Below the pieces are notes generated by a model. It had not been told where the DNA came from, did not search any database, and saw only the letters and a program-made list of their open reading frames with translations. Made by a program: the position numbers and the translations under genes. Of a stretch of DNA of 64,000 bases, positions 10,255 through 21,764 are shown one piece after another (the stretch's first letter is position 1; every line of letters begins with the position of its first letter). Origin of the DNA: Meghimatium bilineatum (taxonomy: Eukaryota; Mollusca; Gastropoda; Stylommatophora; Philomycidae); assembly GCA_034231615.1 (NCBI GenBank), contig CM067322.1, positions 104,297,767 through 104,361,766 on the forward strand, in the 5' to 3' direction.

Positions 10255-13200
10255 CCAGATATGATGTTCGTCCGTCGTGATCGACGATGACCAAAAACTC
10301 AACCATAATAATAATAACAATAAATAATAAAATAATAAAGTTAATAGTGCTTTTTTAAATGACTAGCAAGTCCAATGCGCGCACAAAATGTTCTTTTACA
10401 GAATTGACAACAATAGAAGGTATCTGTGTGAGGTTGAGATGTTTTTTCTTTTCTACGTGTCCGCTTCTGTCTTGCAGTTTCTTGTCTGAATTCTTCTGCC
10501 GCTAGTGCTCCCGTTCTAATGCTGTAACGCCATGCTGCTCTATCCTGAGCGAGGCTCTCCCAAGCGCCTACGTCAATGTTAAGATGTTTCAAGGATGACT
10601 TGAGCGTGTCTTTGAAACGCTTTTTCTGTCCACCAGCTTTTCGAAATCCTGCCTTGAGTTCTCCATAATATATTTGTTTTGGCAATCGCGAGTTCTCCAT
10701 ACGCACAAGATGGCCTGCCCAGCGTGCCTGCGCCTTCATAAGTATTGTGTGGATGCTTATTGAGGTTGATTTTTCCAAGACCTCGTAGTCTGGTACTTTG
10801 TCCCACCAATGGATGTTTAGTAATTTACGTAGGCAGGTAAGATGGAAATGATTTAACTTTCTTGCATGTCTAGCATACACTGTCCACGTTTCGCAGGCGT
10901 ATAGTAAGGTTGGTATAACAGCAGCATGATATACTTGTAGTTTGGTGGTTGTTCTTATACCTCTTCTGTCCCATACATTGTTGCGTAATCTGCCAAATAC
11001 AGCACTAGCTTTTGCCAGTCTATTGTTAATTTCCACATCAATGTTGACATCGCGAGAGAGAGTGCTTCCAAGGTAAGTAAAATTGTCGACTACCTGCAGT
11101 TTTTCCTTATTGACGATGATGGAAGTAGCAGTATGTTGGCTATTTGATGTTGCTTGGTGCATGACTTCTGTTTTTTTGGTGTTAATAGTGAGACCAAAGT
11201 TGTTGCAGGCCTTTGAGAAGCGGTCTATGGTGCTCTGCATGTTTACGACAGAGTCAGCATACAATGCACAGTCGTCAGCATAAAGTAATTCTCTAACAGT
11301 ACTAGATTTAGTTTTCGTGTTTGCTTTTAGACGACGTAAATTGAAAAGACCACCATCCGTTCTGTAATTGATCATTATGCCTGCTGTTTCATTACTATGG
11401 TGTGTTTCCGTTAACATGGCTGTAAATAACAGGCTGAAAAGAGTAGGGGCCAGCACACATCCCTGCTTTACACCATTTGTGACAGGGAATGCAGGAGATA
11501 CTCCTCCGTCGCAGATAACACTAGCCATCATACCGTCATGAAATTGTCGTATCACAGTGACAAGTTTTGGGGGGCATCCGAACTTTGTAAGCACCTTCCA
11601 CAGTCCTTCTCTGTTAACGGTATCGAATGCTTTAGTTAAGTCCACAAATGTTGCTAAGAGTTCACTATGTTGCTCTTGTGACTTTTCCTGAATTTGTCGT
11701 GCAGAGAATTTCATATCAACTGTACCACGACCTGCACGAAAACCGCACTGACTCTCTGGGAGTAGCTCGTTTAGTAGAGAATTATTTAATCTGTTGAGTA
11801 TGACACAAGCGAGAATTTTACCAGCTATAGACAAAAGTGATATGCCCCTATGATTATCGCAAGACTGTTTGGTACCTTTGCCTTTATATAGGTGCACTAT
11901 AGAAGCATCTTTTAGATCTTGAGGCAATGTACCTGAGTTCTAGAAAATACAAAAAATGTCAGTTAGTTTTTTAATCAGCAGTGGTCCGCCATTTTTATAA
12001 ATTTCAGCAGGTAAGGCATCCAAACCTGGAGCTTTATCATTTGACATTTGTTTAATCGCTATCATAACCTCTTGACTGATTGGAGATATATCGAGTTCTT
12101 CTCTTATCCTAAGTTGTGGTATTCTGTTTATGACTTCTTCATTTATTACTGATGGTTTGTTTAGGATTTCTTCAAAATGTTCAGCCCAACGATTTAAGAT
12201 GTCATTTTTATCAGTGAGAAGCTTCGACGAATCGGCATTTAATAGAGGTGGTGATCCCGATGAGTGTGGACCATAGATAGTTCTTAAAGCCTCATAGAAT
12301 CGCTTATAGTCCTTTCTGTCTGCAAACATTTGAATTTCTTCAGCTTTTCGACTTAGCCATTTATCCTTTATCTCTCTAAGCTTCTTTTGACAAGTGTTAC
12401 GGATCTTGTTATAGGCTACTTTCTTGGACGGTGAAGATGCTGCCCCTTGTAGTTTCTTGAAAGCTTTGTGTTTCTCTTCTAACAAGGATGTTATCTCAAA
12501 ATTATTATCATCAAACCAGTCTTGGTGTCTATGTACCTTCACTCCCAAATGTTCCTTCGCTTTGGCGTAAATAATTCCTTTAAACGAAGCCCAGCTATCT
12601 TCAGATGTGGTATTAAGAAGATCTAAGTCTCCCAAGGCTACGTCGAGATCCTTGGAGAGATTATTTTTTATATCGTGGTTACTCAACCGATCAGTGTTTA
12701 GGCGTTTTTCTATCTTTTGTCCCTGTGGACGTCTTTTTCTTGCAATGGTGAAATTTAGTTTGGATACTATAAGCCGGTGATCAGTCCAGCATTCAGCTCC
12801 ACACATTGCTTTTGTGACACGAACATCCTTGATGTCCCTTTTTCTGGTTATGATATAGTCTATAAGATGCCACTGCTTGGAGCGTGGATGCATCCAAGAG
12901 GTCTTTTTGCGCGTTGGCAAACGAAACATAGTGTTGGTGATAGTGAGTTCGTGCACAGAACATAGCTTTAAAAGAAGGGAACCATTGCTGTTACATTTAC
13001 CGATCCCATGACGTCCAAGAACACCTTGCCATGTCTGGGAGTCTTTGCCAACTCGGGCATTGAAATCACCCAGGATAATGAGTTTATCCGTTCTCGGTGT
13101 ACCAGATATAGCGGCATCTAACTCTTCATAGAATTTATCCTTTTCCTCATCAGGATTTGTCATTGTCGGCGCATATGCAGAAAGTAATGTGGCAAAGTTA

Positions 13201-14170
13201 TTTTTGCTCACTTTCAATCGCAACGACATCAAGCGATCGCTAATTCCTCGAGGCATACCTGGAAGTTTCTGCACCAGAGATGATTTTATAGCAAAACCAA
13301 CACCTGATTCACGCCTCTCTGTGTTTTTACGTCCTATCCAGAAGAATGTATACCCTCCACCTCTCTCTGTCAACTGACCCTCATCTGCAAACCGCGTTTC
13401 ACTAAGTGCAACAATATCCAGATTATAACGGGCCAATTCTTTAGCAATTAGTGCTGTTCTTCTTTCTGGTCTGTTTACATCTGAGATATCCGTAAGTGTC
13501 CGAACATTCCATGAACCAACTAAGATTGATTCACACTTTGTTCTCTTCATATTTAATTAGTAAAGATAAGTAAATAAATGGGTTGAGAAATGACTAGCGC
13601 TGAAGTTGATTTATAGTGTGGAAGAGTTGCGCTAATCGTCAATCACACTCTCTCTCCTGAGTTTTATCTTGGTCCAGTGGCAAGACAAAGTCGAGACAAC
13701 TGGGAGAAAATCAGGTGCAGTGGATGGCCAGAGCGTACTATGTGTCTAACTGTGCCCTATGCTGTCCACACAGCTCTGCTGTTAGCGCCTATGTACCCGT
13801 TGAGTTACCTGCCAACTTCTTCCGAGTATTTCGCCGCAAACAGACTTTTTAAGCCTAGGTAGACAAAGCCTTTGTTAACAATGCTAGGTTGACTTATTTC
13901 TTAGCACTGTGAGTGTCCATAGTAGCTACAGTGTGTCGCCCAATATCACATGACTGTAACAGGTTGACACCGTGTAAAAATAGGGCAGACCATTTTGACA
14001 CGGTCAGTGAACCCACCCCAGCGGCGAGAATAGGTCACCAAATGAGATGTTTGTATCCGACTGACAATAACGGAAAAATCAAGTTTCTCCTTTGTCAGCG
14101 CTCGAATCTTGCAAATAGCAACATTAAAGTACGGAAACATATCCATTTATCACTTGAGTACACAATTAAA
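10255..14170 (-). mobile_element. C2H2-tailed APE/RT LINE, nearly full-length copy 1
   Basis: The element comprises a 5' leader (13551 to about 14170, exact 5' end not fixed), one long reading frame (13550-10341), and a short AT-rich 3' UTR (10340-10255). The 3' UTR contains ATT runs and a terminal hairpin at 10273-10286. It inserted in the receptor intron between the hinge and 7TM exons, opposite in strand to the gene. The near-intact frame suggests a fairly recent insertion. The protein is of the kind widely mislabelled craniofacial development protein 2-like in animal genomes; the clade is not assigned. Confidence 0.9.
10341..13550 (-). pseudogene. LINE ORF: APE endonuclease, reverse transcriptase, C2H2 finger (one in-frame stop)
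   Basis: A single frame of 1,069 codons plus its stop, interrupted once by TAG at 11940-11942 where the context (FCIF then NSGTLPQDLK) suggests a Trp codon changed to stop. The endonuclease part has SWNVRTL, ALSETRF, LGDFNARVG and WTDHRLIV. The RT part has NHRGISLLSIAGKIL, FVDLTKAFDTVN, NGVKQGCVLAPTLF and the catalytic LLYADDCAL. The C terminus is a C2H2 finger, CQFCKRTFCARIGLASHLKK then H. The start chosen is MKRTKCESILVGSWNVRTL, where the APE domain begins almost at once. Otherwise the frame looks whole. Confidence 0.93.
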
Positions 14171-14174
14171 CAAC

Positions 14175-14634
14175 ACAACTAGCACAATCCACGAAATTCG
14201 AATCACATAAACAGTGAGACAAAAACATCGCGAAGAACACATATATAGAACACAAGACAATTATATTCGTCAAATAATATCTCCCACATATAATGAATTC
14301 CCTACATATATCTCCCACATATAAAAGGGCTCCTATATATGTCTTCTAAATATATATCCCCAACCAGGGTAATAAATTTAGTCCTAAGGGTGGTTGAGGG
14401 AGGGGGGGGGTACCTTAAACTGTTATTTGAGCATTTTTGTGGCTCCTATCGTCTTTTTCAATGTCATTTAAGTGAAAAATCACAAGGAGAAGAATTGGAA
14501 GATGGTGAGGGGTCAAGTTCCTGGTACAAAATGTCAGTTTCGGTATGCAATGGGGATGGGAGCTGAAACCCACCCCTTATCTGCGGGCATTTCCCCAAGA
14601 TATAATAGATCCCCCACAAATAATAGATCTTTCA
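14175..14634 (+). other. AT-rich intron stretch
   Basis: It contains ATATCTCCCACATATA-type repeats (14275-14345) and a G-run at 14399-14410. No gene seen. Confidence 0.4.
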
Positions 14635-14700
14635 CATGGTGTTCCTCCTTCGCAAGCGAAGATGAGCATGGCAAGAAAAACATTAAATGCGATGGAAAAA
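14635..14700 (-). mobile_element. Tail-only copy of the C2H2 LINE family
   Basis: On the minus strand this 65-base piece matches the 3' UTR of the copy at 21765-23755, including GCCATGCTCATCTTCGCTTG and the hairpin (14648-14661). No coding sequence is attached, so it is either an extreme 5' truncation or a SINE borrowing the same tail. Confidence 0.75.
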
Positions 14701-14851
14701 AATATATATAATAATTAAAATATCATATTTCTTGCACATATCCCATATAGTGAATCCCATGCAATGAATTCCATGTATTGAATCCCATATATTGAATCAT
14801 ATATATATGTATATGTATATGTTCTCAATTGTCATATATAATTTGTCGCAG

Positions 14852-17534
14852 GCATGCGGACAAGCAAGATCCAGTGGCCTCCTCCCACATGTCGGAACGA
14901 TCATCTTTCTGTACCACCCACATGAACCATGTCACTGCACAGCCAGATCTGACACAGCTGTTTGACTCTACTTTGGACTTCCGAGTCAGGAGGGCTAGCG
15001 ATGGCATTGTCATGTCCTCCATTAAAACTCTAATGTCTCTGAGTTGGGCACCGACTGAGCTAGGAGGTTCGGCCAAACAGGCCCAGGATAGAGAGAGTGT
15101 TGACCATCGAGGCACATTTGGAGAACTGCATCATTCAGGTAGTAGTCACCGACAAGGTCTAGAGATGACCAATGGTTGGTTTACGCAGTCAGTATCGCAA
15201 AGCTCTATCCGCGGACAGTTCAACGACCATATCACTTCATCAACAGCAACAACATTCGTCAGGAGTGGTGATCCGTTCGGATTGTTTCTGACAGCCTCCA
15301 CCATCTCAACAACAGGTGGCAACAAGATAGTGACTACAAGTAATATCTGGCACGGCACGCTAAGTCCTAGCAATGAAGTCAGGTGGGTTGGCTGTGGCAA
15401 CTTTTCCTCTCCTAAGGACTACTCAGGAGTAACGTGTACACCACAACCGAACGCATTTAATCCCTGCGAGGATGTCATGGGTTACGAGTGGCTGCGAGTG
15501 TTTGTTTGGCTCGTTATACTTGCAGCCCTGTGTGGAAATCTAATCGTAATTATTGTTCTAGTCACTGCTAGAAGTAAACTGACTGTACCGAAGTTTCTCA
15601 TGTGCAACCTGTCTTTTGCCGACTTTCTCATGGGATTCTATCTGCTGCTGATCGCATCAGTAGACGTACACTCCCTGGGGGAATATTTCACGTACGCTGT
15701 GTCGTGGCAGAATGATGGAGGTTGCCAGGTAGCCGGGTTTCTGACAGTGTTCTCTAGTGAGCTCAGTGTGTTTGTACTCACTGTTATAACTATGGAAAGA
15801 TGGTACGCTATCAGCCAAGCTATACATGTTAACAAACGGCTAAGAATGCGTCAGGCAACGGGTCTGATATTTACTGGTTGGATCTTCGCCTCAGTTTTAG
15901 CTCTTCTCCCGCTCTTCGGAATCAGTGGTTATGGTACTGTGAGTATATGCTTGCCGATGGAAGCCAAGGATATTGTGGATACTGCATACATCATTGCTTT
16001 ACTCATCTTTAATGGAATTGCTTTTGTGGTAATATGTGGTTGCTACATCAGCATGTATCTGAAGGTACGGGCCAGTGAGAACATGGCTCGTAGCAACGAC
16101 GCTACAATTGCTAAAAGGATGGCTATTCTGGTAATGACAAATTTCATATGTTGGGCTCCTATCGCCTTCTTTGGTTTCACAGCATCGTTTGGTCTACCCC
16201 TAATAGACATTACAAACTCCAAGATTCTCTTGGTTTTCTTCTACCCATTCAATTCGTGTGCAAATCCATTTCTCTATGCCATACTCACAAAACAGTTCCG
16301 CAAAGACTTTGTTATTCTCCTGGCTCGCTATGGTTTCTGTACGGAGAAGGCCAACAAATATAAAGGAACATCCATGACAAGATCTTATTCAAACTCCAGA
16401 CATAACGGTCTTCAACTCAACATAACACATAACCATGCAACTGATGTCAGCATTCTCAGCCAATACCGTAAGAGTTCCAGAGGATCAGCTATCTCTCAGA
16501 ATGGAACACCACCACAGAGCATCAAGGCAAGTTACCCCAAAGGTACACCACAATCTACACCTCAAGAAATGCCACCTACATGCCCACAGATAGTTACTTC
16601 CCCTTCCAGAGACGGACCAGCACGACCACTGATTTACTCAAACTCAAATGATTCTAAGAATTCTAAAAATGAACGAAAGCTTAGTACCGTAATAGAGACA
16701 TGCCACAACTCAGATGGTCATTCTGATGATGGCGGCGCATCTGCAGTAATTGCCACCTGCAACACTAGAGATGAGCGTGTACTGGAGGCTCGTGATAGCC
16801 TCAGGGATCTGTTTGAGGGAAATCCACATGGGCGTGTCCGAAGTGCTAGCGAGTATGTTGTTATATTCAAAGCTGCCTCCGGGCAACAACAGTCCCAGTT
16901 AGATCCGCAGAGTCGCAGAGGTTCTCGGCGCAGCAACCCTTTTGAGCGTCAGACTAGTAGGGACACAATGCTGAGTGGTAATACGCTAAGTTCTTATATT
17001 AGTGACACTTCTTCGTCCAGGTTTGATAGCGACAGTGACTCTAGATCTATGGACAGAAGATTGTCTCCTGCCAGCTTTCATGTTCCTTCCAGCCTAGATA
17101 AGCGAGACAGTGGTGTCAGCGACCTGTTCCAAGAAAGTAGCTATACAAGGCCTCGTAGCAGAATATCTACTTTAAAAGATGTACACAATTCAACGGAGAC
17201 TGAGATATGTTTGAATAAACCAACCACCACTGACATCTCAAACTGGCCATTGGACAGCGGTGACCAGTCCTCGAAATGCAAGGATATAAGCAACAGGTTA
17301 TCTGCTGATTCCATCGATGAGGAAGAAGTTGGTGCAAGCACAGCTGGGCAAGGAACTTGTCATGTACTCGGATATTCTCTCAGAGAAGTTGGTGCACACA
17401 CAGCTGGACATGAGACTTGTCATGTTCCCAGATATTCTCTCAGAGAAGATGTGGAAGATTACATTACAGATGGAGATGACATCGATGAGGACGTCAAGGT
17501 ACGCCAGTCTCTACTCTTTAACAGATGGTCTTGA
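14852..17534 (+). CDS. LGR1-like glycoprotein hormone receptor, hinge, 7TM domain and tail
   Basis: Last large exon, after acceptor TTTGTCGCAG; its first base completes the Arg of CCAFR. About 205 residues of hinge lead to CTPQPNAFNPCEDVMGYEW, the tethered-agonist segment of TSHR-type receptors, with a DY just upstream that could be sulfated. Seven membrane segments follow, with CNLSFADF in TM2, ITMERWYAI at the end of TM3 (ERW replaces DRY, as in this family), NFICWAPI in TM6 and NPFLYAI in TM7. The expected ligand is a GPA2/GPB5 (thyrostimulin-like) dimer with Gs/cAMP signalling; this is family knowledge. TM6 has Asn where vertebrate receptors have Asp (FTDF). The tail after FRKDF is about 400 residues, Ser-rich and polar, far longer than in vertebrates. 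A strong donor (AAG/GTACGC at 17498/17499) could splice the tail before this stop. Confidence 0.92.
17325..17445 (+). repeat. In-frame 60-bp tandem duplication in the receptor tail
   Basis: The residues EVGASTAGQGTCHVLGYSLR are followed directly by EVGAHTAGHETCHVPRYSLR. Two units of 20 codons sit within the coding region, so the length change keeps the frame. Confidence 0.9.
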
Positions 17535-17760
17535 ACCATTTGATAGAGCACTACTTTCAACAGATTTTTCTCATGTACATATATAACATTGGTATATATA
17601 TAAAAATATAGTTCGGTTGTGATTCAAGAATCTTCGTGTGCATCAACTGTGACGCTTCATGCATGCAAGCGAATATATTGTTGAAGAGAGACTTGCACTT
17701 TATACAGTTAAATTTAAGATGATTTCTATTGAATTGTACAAATATTATTGTCTTACCTTT
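17535..17760 (+). other. Probable 3' UTR of the receptor
   Basis: AT-rich sequence between the receptor stop and the first downstream minisatellite. No other signal was assigned. Confidence 0.4.
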
Positions 17761-17761
17761 C

Positions 17762-18705
17762 AGATGTTTTACCTGAGTTGACTGTCAGATTTCAAATGTC
17801 TTACCCCTGAGTTGACTGTCAGATTGCAGATGTCTTAGCTGACTGTCAGATTTCAGATGTTTTACCTGAGTTGACTGTCAGATTTCAAATGTCTTACCCC
17901 TAAGTTTACTGTCAGATTTCAGATGTCTTATCTGAGTTGACTGTCAGATTTCATATGTCTTACCTGAATTGACTGTCAGATTTCAGATCTTACCTGAGTT
18001 GACTGTCATATTTCAGATGCTTTACCTCAGTTTACTGTCAGATTTCAGATGTCTTACCTGAATTGACTGTCAGATCTCAGATGTCTTACATGAATTGACA
18101 GTTAGAATTCAGATGTTTTACCTGAGTTGACTGTCAGACTTGAAATGTCTTACATGAATTGACTGTCAGATTTCAGATGTCTTACCCCTGAGTTGACTGT
18201 CAGATTTCAGATGTCTTACCCTGAGTTTAATGTCAGATTTTAGATGTCTTACCCCTGAGTTGACTGTCAGATTTCAGATGTCTTACCCCTGAGTTGAATG
18301 TCAGATTTTAGATGTCTTACCCCTGAGTTGACTGTCATATTTCAGATGTCTTACCTGAATTGACTGTCAGATTTCAGATGTCTTACCTGAATTGACTGTC
18401 AGATTTCAGATGTCTTACCTGAATTGACTTCAGATGTCTTACCCCTGCGTTGACTGACAGATTTCAGATGTCTTACCTGAATTGACTGTCATATTTCAGA
18501 TGTTTTACCTGAATTGACTGTCAGATTGCAGATTTCTTACCCCTGAGTTGACTGTCAGATTTCAAATGTCTTACTCCTGAGTTGGCTGTCAGATTTCAGA
18601 TGTCTTACCTGAATTGACTGTCAGATTTGAGATGTCTTACCTGAATTGACTGTCAGATTGCAGATGTGTTACCCCTGAGTTGACTGTCAGATTTCAGATG
18701 AATAT
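17762..18705 (+). repeat. 31-34-bp minisatellite, about 28 copies, diverged
   Basis: Units share GACTGTCAGATTTCAGATGT followed by CTTACCTGA or CTTACCCCTGA. Copy-to-copy variation in both length and base makes this one of the older arrays in the window. Confidence 0.93.
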
Positions 18706-18909
18706 ATTTGGTAAGACACCTGCCTCACTTTGTCATCTTCCTAGAAAGTGTAAGGAGCCTGATTTCTTCGACATCTTCTGATGTGCTACTACTCGAGCTC
18801 TTCTCATCGTACGTTTCAGACCTGGGCTGCTGATGAGAATACTGTACACACGCTCTACCTACGCTACAGATGTGTGCAATTCTCCAGTGCCGTCATATTT
18901 TCAATAGGG

Positions 18910-19013
<104 letters not shown>

Positions 19014-19127
19014 GACATATTCTTTCCAGAACGTTGTCTTCGTTGTAGATATTCTGAACGTCTCTTTATCGCGGGCAGGCAGGCATGTATTGGACAGAGA
19101 AATGTTCATACATTCTTCGATGTCGCT

Positions 19128-19200
19128 GGTGGATCGATCGATCGATCGCGCGCGCGTGGGCGCGTGTGTGCGTGTGTGTGCGCGTGTGCGTGTGTGTATA
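19128..19200 (+). repeat. ATCG run followed by alternating GC/GT purine-pyrimidine tract
   Basis: GATCGATCGATCGATCGCGC leads into CGCG and then GTGTGTGCG-type alternation for about 50 bases, a classic Z-DNA-prone composition. Confidence 0.85.
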
Positions 19201-19281
19201 GAAAAACTGGAATTTGATGATTCAAGTATATCAATGTACATTATGCATGACATTGATTCACGGACGCCAGCTAAACGCCTA

Positions 19282-19850
19282 CATGGGGATTAGTGACACA
19301 TGGGGATTAGTGACACATGGGGATTAGTGACACGTGGGGATTAGTGACACGTGGGGATTAGTGACACGTGGGGATTAGTGACACGTGGGGATTATTGACA
19401 CGTGGGGATTAGTGACACGTGGGGATTAGTGACACGAGAGGATTAGTGACACGTGGGGATTAGTGACACGTGGGGATTAGTGACACGTGGGGATTAGTGA
19501 CACGTGGGGATTAGTGACACGTGGGGATTAGTTACACGTGGGGATTAGTGACACGTGGGGATTAGTGACACGTGGGGATTAGTGACACGTGGGGATTATT
19601 GACACGTGGGGATTAGTGACACGTGGGGATTAGTGACACGTGGGGATTAGTGACACGAGAGGATTAGTGACACGTGGGGATTAGTGACACGTGGGGATTA
19701 GTGACACGTGGGGATTCGTGACACGTGGGGATTAGTGACACGTGGGGATTAGTGACACGTGGGGATTAGTGACACGTGGGGATTAGTTACACGTGAGGAT
19801 TAGTTACACGTGAGGATTAGTTACACACGGGGATTAGTGATATATCGAAT
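19282..19850 (+). repeat. 17-bp minisatellite, about 33 copies, each with CACGTG
   Basis: The unit is GTGGGGATTAGTGACAC, so each junction makes CACGTG, a canonical E-box, and each unit contains GGATTAG. A few variants (GAGAGGATTAG, ATTATTG, GTTACAC) recur at about 204-221 bp, a sign of block duplication. Confidence 0.96.
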
Positions 19851-20930
19851 ATACGATTTGGAGAATTTGGTTCATGTATTAACGTGGAGCTGCTGGACAC
19901 CTGGATAGTATAGTGATGATACATGGTATATTGATTGATTTATCTCACCAGTTATAGGCTTACTACGTGAGCCATTAGCATGAGTACCTTTTGATACTTG
20001 CTTGGGGAGACTGAGCTCCTACCTAATGGTCTGCCCTGAGTTCAATGATATCGGTTCATATTTCATAACACATGTCCCGCGTAGATTCAGGAGTATGTGT
20101 CGTTGGATAAATATGTTACAATTCCATTATTATTGCTGTAGCCCATGCCCCTCTGCGTGTGTGTGTGCACGTATAGTGAGTCCACAGTGTGTGTATGTGG
20201 TTAAAGCAAAAAATGAGTGAGTGTGATGCAAACAATGGGTGTATGTGTGTGTGTTTGAAACAAACAAACGACTAAATATTGTATCCTGTAGAAGAAGATT
20301 GAGTAGATACTCTGTAAATACAAGCCCCAGTGAAAATTAATAAGCAGCACAGAATGTTGTTTACTCGAATCAATGGTTACTCGTTCCCAACAGCAGATTT
20401 ACACTGATGGTATATCACATGTATTAGTGTGGGGTGCAAAGGGAACGCATTACTCTAGGCGGACCCAGGGTTAGCAGATAACCAAGATCCCAAATGTACC
20501 TCCACGCGCTGCATCCTGGAAACAGAAATACAGCAGCTCGAGCTGATTCTGGCCAAATCATTTGGGGATCGTGTCCGAGAATGTGGAGGTAGCAGATGGA
20601 AAGAGATTTGACTGCACAAGAGACAGACAATATCTCCGACACCACCAGCATCACCACATATAGCGACACTGTCGACATACAGTGAAGCTAGTCATTCCAG
20701 TCCGAACAAGGTGGGGCGGCCAATGTACAATGCACGTAAAGGTAGATGCACGGCGATAGACAAATACATTTCATACCGAGTACAATGAAACAATGAAGGG
20801 GCAGAACAGCGCTAGAGGGCAGCGCGAACTGCAAATAGAAAGTGAAAAGTCCCTAGGAAAGGGGAAATACAAGCTCCGTCAGCTCGAGAGGAGCTTCTAG
20901 TTACCTGTGCTCCTTACAGGCAGAGACCCA
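19851..20930 (+). other. Intergenic stretch, nothing recognised
   Basis: Unique-looking sequence with GT-rich patches near 20155-20260. The part from about 20430 is richer in GC and may belong with the repeated block that follows; no protein domain was recognised on either strand. Confidence 0.35.
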
Positions 20931-20934
20931 GACC

Positions 20935-21470
20935 CATTCATTGGCGTTTGGTAAAGCAAGAAAACCTAATCCAACTCTAATGTCGAGCCTTCCTAAACCG
21001 GAAATATGCTCGCGAAGAGAAATGGTTCTGTACCCGATGGGCTTAGGCAAGAAAGGGACAACGATGGTAGTCCTGGCCTAACTCTACTGTCAAGGTTTCC
21101 TATACCGGAAGTACACTTGCAGAGAGAAAGGGTTCCGTACCCGATGGGCTCAGGCACAAAAGGGACAACTATTTAGTCCTGGCCCAACTCTACTGTCAGG
21201 TTTTCCTACACCGGAAATACACTTGAAGAGAGAAAGGGTTCAGTACCTGATGGGCTCAGGCGCTATTGGGACAAGGACGCTCAGCTCGAGAACGCCTTGC
21301 TCTCAAACGCGTGGTGTGAGACTCGAACTTGGACAAGTGGTACACGATGTCGTTGAATGACACCTCGGCTAAGAGAAAGAGCCTGGGTCAAACTCCTCTG
21401 TTGAGCTCTTCCCCTTAAGGAACCAGGCTCACGGATGAGAAACGGTTCAGTACCCAATGGGCACAGGCAC
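20935..21470 (+). repeat. About 105-bp tandem repeat, 4-5 diverged copies
   Basis: GTACCCGATGGGCTYAGG-type cores recur at about 21031, 21137, 21242 and 21449 (the last reads GTACCCAATGGGCACAGG). Between them are CCTGGCCYAACTCTACTGTC and ACCGGAARTAC. GC content is higher than in the surroundings. The block could be the leader of an unknown element. Confidence 0.7.
21310..21382 (-). mobile_element. Candidate tRNA-derived SINE head (A and B boxes)
   Basis: The minus strand has TAGCCGAGGTG (A box-like, 21361-21371) and, 32 bases on, GTTCGAGTCTC (B box-like, 21318-21328). The spacing is right for a Pol III promoter. The T stem does not pair well, so it is not an intact tRNA gene. Confidence 0.3.
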
Positions 21471-21764
21471 AGCACGTCCAATTACACGAGGCAAGTTCAT
21501 AGACAGTGGAACACCTCGTGCGAGTCAGACGAGAGCAAAAATCGTCTGGGCGAAGAGTCGCCACTGCGCGTGCCTGGAGACAGATATAGAGGCTGTCACA
21601 GGCTAAGGGTAGCCCACCCGAATTGTCAAGGCATGCCGAAATCGGATGTGCTTGGCCTACAAGGCGCATAACGGTGGCACAACGTAATCACGCTCCCGGC
21701 GGAAATCGCACGGATATCCGTGATGGTTACAATGGAGCGAACGCAAAACAAACATTTAGTAGTG

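Noticed and set aside
10261-10330. Palindromic GTCGTGATCGACGA considered as a host regulatory site
   Set aside because: It is the terminal hairpin of the LINE, shared in form with three other copies of the family.
20424-20678. 84-codon minus-strand frame with a hydrophobic start
   Set aside because: No homology recognised, no splice or promoter context; kept only as unassigned intergenic sequence.
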